Of a DNA stretch of 64,000 nt, positions 61,701-64,000 are shown piece after piece; position 1 is the stretch's first letter; every line of letters starts with the position of its first letter. A program made the translations under genes and the position numbers. The DNA comes from Bradyrhizobium frederickii. Its GTDB lineage: Bacteria; Pseudomonadota; Alphaproteobacteria; Rhizobiales; Xanthobacteraceae. The notes beneath the pieces are model-generated. The model was given only the letters and a program-made list of their open reading frames with translations. It had not been told where the DNA came from and ran no database searches. The stretch covers positions 156,035 through 220,034 of the forward strand of contig NZ_SPQS01000013.1 in assembly GCF_004570865.1 (NCBI RefSeq). The letters run 5' to 3'.

Positions 61701-62144
61701 TTATCCAGGCCCTTCCATGGCAAGCCTCAGCGACTTCGGTATCCGCTGCGCCTTTCCGCCTGAGATAAACGCCACGCGTACATGCGCCTTGACTAGGAGA
61801 TCGTCTCCCCGCCTGCATTCCTGCAGCAAGGCGATCGACGCGCCCCTCACCTCTTGCGGGACGGTCACGACGTCGAGCAGGTCGTCCAAGACCGCCGGTC
61901 TTAGAAAATCGATTGTCATTGAACGGACAACGAAGGCAAAGCCGGGCGCGTCGTTCTGCGCTTCCTCGAGCAGCGCTTGCTGGTTGGTTCCGAGTAGGCG
62001 CAAGTAATTCGTTCTGCCGCGTTCCATGAAGCGCAAAAAATTCGCGTGATAAACAATCTGGCCGGCGTCAGTATCTTCGAAATAAACGCGGACCTGCATA
62101 TGATGGCGGCCATCGCGGATTTCGCCATCAAGAGAGACTGTCAC
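61701..62144 (-). CDS. ybgC: YbgC/4HBT acyl-CoA thioesterase
   Basis: A 147-residue hotdog-fold thioesterase. VRVYFEDTDAGQIVYHANFL contains the catalytic Asp (EDTD) and the YHAN signature, then RFMERGRTNYLRLLG, which together define tol-pal-associated YbgC proteins. It cleaves acyl-CoA or acyl-ACP at the membrane. In many proteobacteria ybgC precedes tolQ; here tolQ is 46 kb downstream in the direction of transcription. A damaged tandem copy follows. Confidence 0.88.
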   Translation of the reverse strand: MTVSLDGEIRDGRHHMQVRVYFEDTDAGQIVYHANFLRFMERGRTNYLRLLGTNQQALLEEAQNDAPGFAFVVRSMTIDFLRPAVLDDLLDVVTVPQEVRGASIALLQECRRGDDLLVKAHVRVAFISGGKAQRIPKSLRLAMEGPG

Positions 62145-62306
62145 AGAACGGTTCCCATTAATGCCTTCTGGGGCCAGTTGTCTTGCACAGAGGCGCCCTC
62201 CTCAGCAAGGAGCTATGCGGGAAACTGGGTGATGACGGACTGAGATAGGCGGCGTATCGAGGCGGGTGTCAAGCCTGCCAGAACCTCTCAAGGAGAGCGA
62301 TACGCC

Positions 62307-63373
62307 ATGAACGAGACTAGCAATATTGTTGCCCTTCGTCAGCCCGACGATATCGACGATCCACTGACCAATATTCTGCGAGCTGGTGCTCGGCAGCTTC
62401 TGGCGCAGGCCTTGGAGGTCGAAGTCGTGACGTTTCTCGCCACGGTGAAGGATTTGAAGCTGGCCGACGGGCGCGCCCGTGTCGTGCGACATGGTTACGG
62501 CCCGGCGCGGACGATCCAGACCGGCATCGGCCCCGACGATTGCGACCGGCATCGGACCGGTCGAGGTCGCGCGGGCGAAGATTCGGGACCGCGGGGCGGC
62601 CGGTGGCGGCGAGCGGATCCGCTTCAGCTCGGCGATCCTGCCACTGTGGGCGCGGCGCACCAGGAGCCTGGATGCGCTGTTGCCGGTGCTGTACCTGCGC
62701 GGCATCTCGACCGGTGATTTCCAGGAGGCGCTGACGGCCCTGCTGGACAAGGACGCGCCGAACCTGTCGCGGCGGTCATCTCCCGGCTGACGGCCGAGTG
62801 GCAGGGCGAGTATGAGCGCTGGCAAAAGCGCGATCTGTCGGCGCGACGCTACGTGTATGTGTGGGCCGATGGCGTCTTCCTGCAGGCGCGCATGGAAGAC
62901 CACGGCGAATGCATGCTGGTGCTGATCGGCGCGACGCCGGAAGGCAAGAAGGAGCTGATCGGCTTTCCGGTCGGCGTCCGCGAGAGCGCGCAGAGCTGGC
63001 GTGAGCCTGATCGACGTGAAGCAGCGCGGGTTGCAAATCGCCCCGGAAATTGCCGTTGGCGACGGCGCGCTCGGCTTCTGGAAGGCGCTTGACGAGGTCT
63101 TTCCCGGCACGCGGCACCAGCGCTGCTGGGTGCACAAGACCGTCAACGTCCTGGACAAGGTCCCGCTCTCGGTGCAGGCCAACATGAAGAAGGACCTGCG
63201 CGAGGTCTATTGGGCGCCGAGCCGGGCGGCCGCCGAAGCGGCGATCGACGTCTTCGCCGAGAAATATCGCGCCAAGTACGGCCGGGCGGTCGAATGCCTC
63301 GCCAAGGACCGCGACGCGCTGCTGGCCTTCTACGACTTCCCTGCCGAGCATTGGGATCACTTGCGCACGACGG
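62307..63373 (+). pseudogene. IS256-family transposase, multiply frameshifted and truncated
   Basis: Pieces of an IS256 (mutator-type) transposase occur in successive frames. They read MNETSNIVALRQPDDIDDPL, GIGPVEVARAKIRDRG, RRYVYVWADGVFLQARMED and IAVGDGALGFWKALDEVFPG. A near-duplication of ACCGGCATCGG (25-base offset) breaks the frame near 62530, one base is missing near 62771 and about two near 62995. The match stops at HLRTT (63371), where NPIESVFATVRHRT would normally follow. The DDE transposase is inactive. It lies 160 bases from the ybgC start. Confidence 0.85.
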
Positions 63374-63618
63374 ATGAGATGGACAAGCAATTTCTTCATG
63401 GCCGAGACGACGATTGCGGAGATTGCTGTAAGTCCATTCTTTTGTTCGGCTGCGCTGCGGGCCATTCTTCCGTCCCGGCCACCGATCTCGCAGCCGCCGC
63501 GCGCAGGGGCGGTCAAGGCTGGCCGCATTTGCGGCCACCGGAAGGCTTGGCCTTGACCGGCCCGAGCACGGCGGCACGCTGGCGTGGAATGGGACTGCAT
63601 TCCTGCTAGAACTTGCCG
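63374..63618. mobile_element. Unassigned sequence between two transposase remnants
   Basis: This segment interrupts the IS256 remnant and precedes the IS110 remnant. A minus-strand frame reads through it without recognisable domains. It is probably another element's end or a dispersed repeat. It contains the hairpin at 63510-63559. Confidence 0.4.
63510..63559. repeat. Long hairpin in the insertion-sequence remnant zone
   Basis: Outer arms CGGTCAAGGC and GCCTTGACCG (10 bp, perfect) enclose GCCGC and GCGGC. It may be part of an element end. Confidence 0.5.
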
Positions 63619-64000
63619 TCAGGCGCGACTATGGTTGTTGGGCGCGGGTGACCTCGTGGCGAAGCGTGATGCGTCGGCTGCAAGCGTCACCGGACTGCCT
63701 ATCCCGGCCGCCTGCAGACTGGCGAGCGTGCCGGCATCGATCTTGTCGGTCTTGACGTGAGCCTGGGCGATCGCCTTCACCTGCAACGGATTCGCGATAA
63801 TCACCCGCGCCACGAACGGCGCCAGAACCCGCGACACCGCCATGCTGTTGGCGGTCGCTTCAACCACCACCTCATCATTGGCCAGCAGGGTCTTGCCAAA
63901 TCCCTCCAGCGCAGTCCGCGTCATATCAATGCGGCCCGCATGTCGGAGCCTGCCGTCTTCCCAAATCACCACCTCCCCGAAAGTACGGTGGACGTCAATG
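63619..64000 (-). pseudogene. IS110-family transposase, N-terminal part, truncated
   Basis: The minus-strand frame is still open at the window edge (reading IDVHRTFGEVVIWEDGRL), so its true start is outside. DEDD-type residues appear in IDVH, VVVEATANS and KTDKIDA. Identity is lost after GTLASLQAAG (about 63703), where the normal protein would continue for 200 residues; an unrelated tail ends at 63619. It is a truncated IS110-type transposase. Confidence 0.75.

Noticed and set aside
62202..63600. Two long minus-strand frames across the IS256 remnant
   Set aside because: They run antisense to recognisable transposase blocks and carry no domain.

Overview
This window is a high-GC alphaproteobacterial chromosome segment, most likely Bradyrhizobium or a close relative. 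I infer this from the tol-pal/ftsH/tilS block, the hydrophobic 30-residue microprotein style, the short palindromic intergenic repeats and the IS256/IS110 debris. No database was searched; every function is read from protein motifs, gene order and DNA patterns.

Region 1 (1-18 kb) is mostly housekeeping. A GtrB-type glycosyltransferase (cut by the window edge), a methyltransferase and a polytopic membrane protein are followed on the minus strand by ftsH, tilS, cpoB, pal, a FeeM-like N-acyl amino acid synthase, a GGDEF/EAL protein, tolB, tolA, tolR and tolQ. The usual tolB-pal junction is thus split by two signalling-type genes. A serine acetyltransferase and an acyl-lipid desaturase follow.

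Region 2 (18-28.6 kb) holds small stress and regulatory genes. A WHG-type TetR regulator and a DUF2852 gene carry matching palindromes. An ECF42-type sigma factor overlaps its DGPF partner gene. Two YCII/DGPF-like genes and an SRPBCC-VOC pair also lie here. Three transcription units in this region share TGTCGG-N17-CGTC upstream, which looks like a local ECF42 regulon. A hydroxyacid dehydrogenase, a second TetR gene, a GST, a ClpP-fold secreted protein, a lipoprotein and an unlisted 30-aa membrane microprotein complete it.

Region 3 (28.7-60.6 kb) is an accessory nitrogen and carbon scavenging district. It contains: (a) hyuA-hyuB joined to a TRAP transporter, behind a near-consensus sigma-54 promoter; (b) a nucleobase permease-SDR-sirtuin group; (c) dctA with a weaker sigma-54-like site and a clear terminator; (d) a nine-gene operon with a polyamine-type ABC importer, a three-subunit FAD/2Fe-2S amino acid (opine or hydroxyproline type) dehydrogenase, another FAD oxidase and RidA, divergent from a LysR gene across a perfect 12-bp inverted repeat; (e) a nine-gene operon with N-carbamoyl-D-amino acid hydrolase, an amino-acid ABC importer with two paralogous binding proteins, a polysaccharide-deacetylase/allantoinase-like enzyme, a hydantoin-type racemase, an orphan family-5 binding protein and a TRZ/ATZ amidohydrolase, behind another strong sigma-54 promoter and divergent from a second LysR gene. 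Together these could take up hydantoins, ureides or carbamoyl amino acids, convert them to D-amino acids and oxidise those to 2-oxo acids and ammonia. That pathway is inference.

Region 4 (60.6-64 kb) has a DUF1348 gene, two tandem YbgC-like thioesterase genes (one lacking the catalytic Asp motif) and a decayed IS256 transposase next to a truncated IS110 transposase. No rRNA, tRNA or CRISPR array was recognised.
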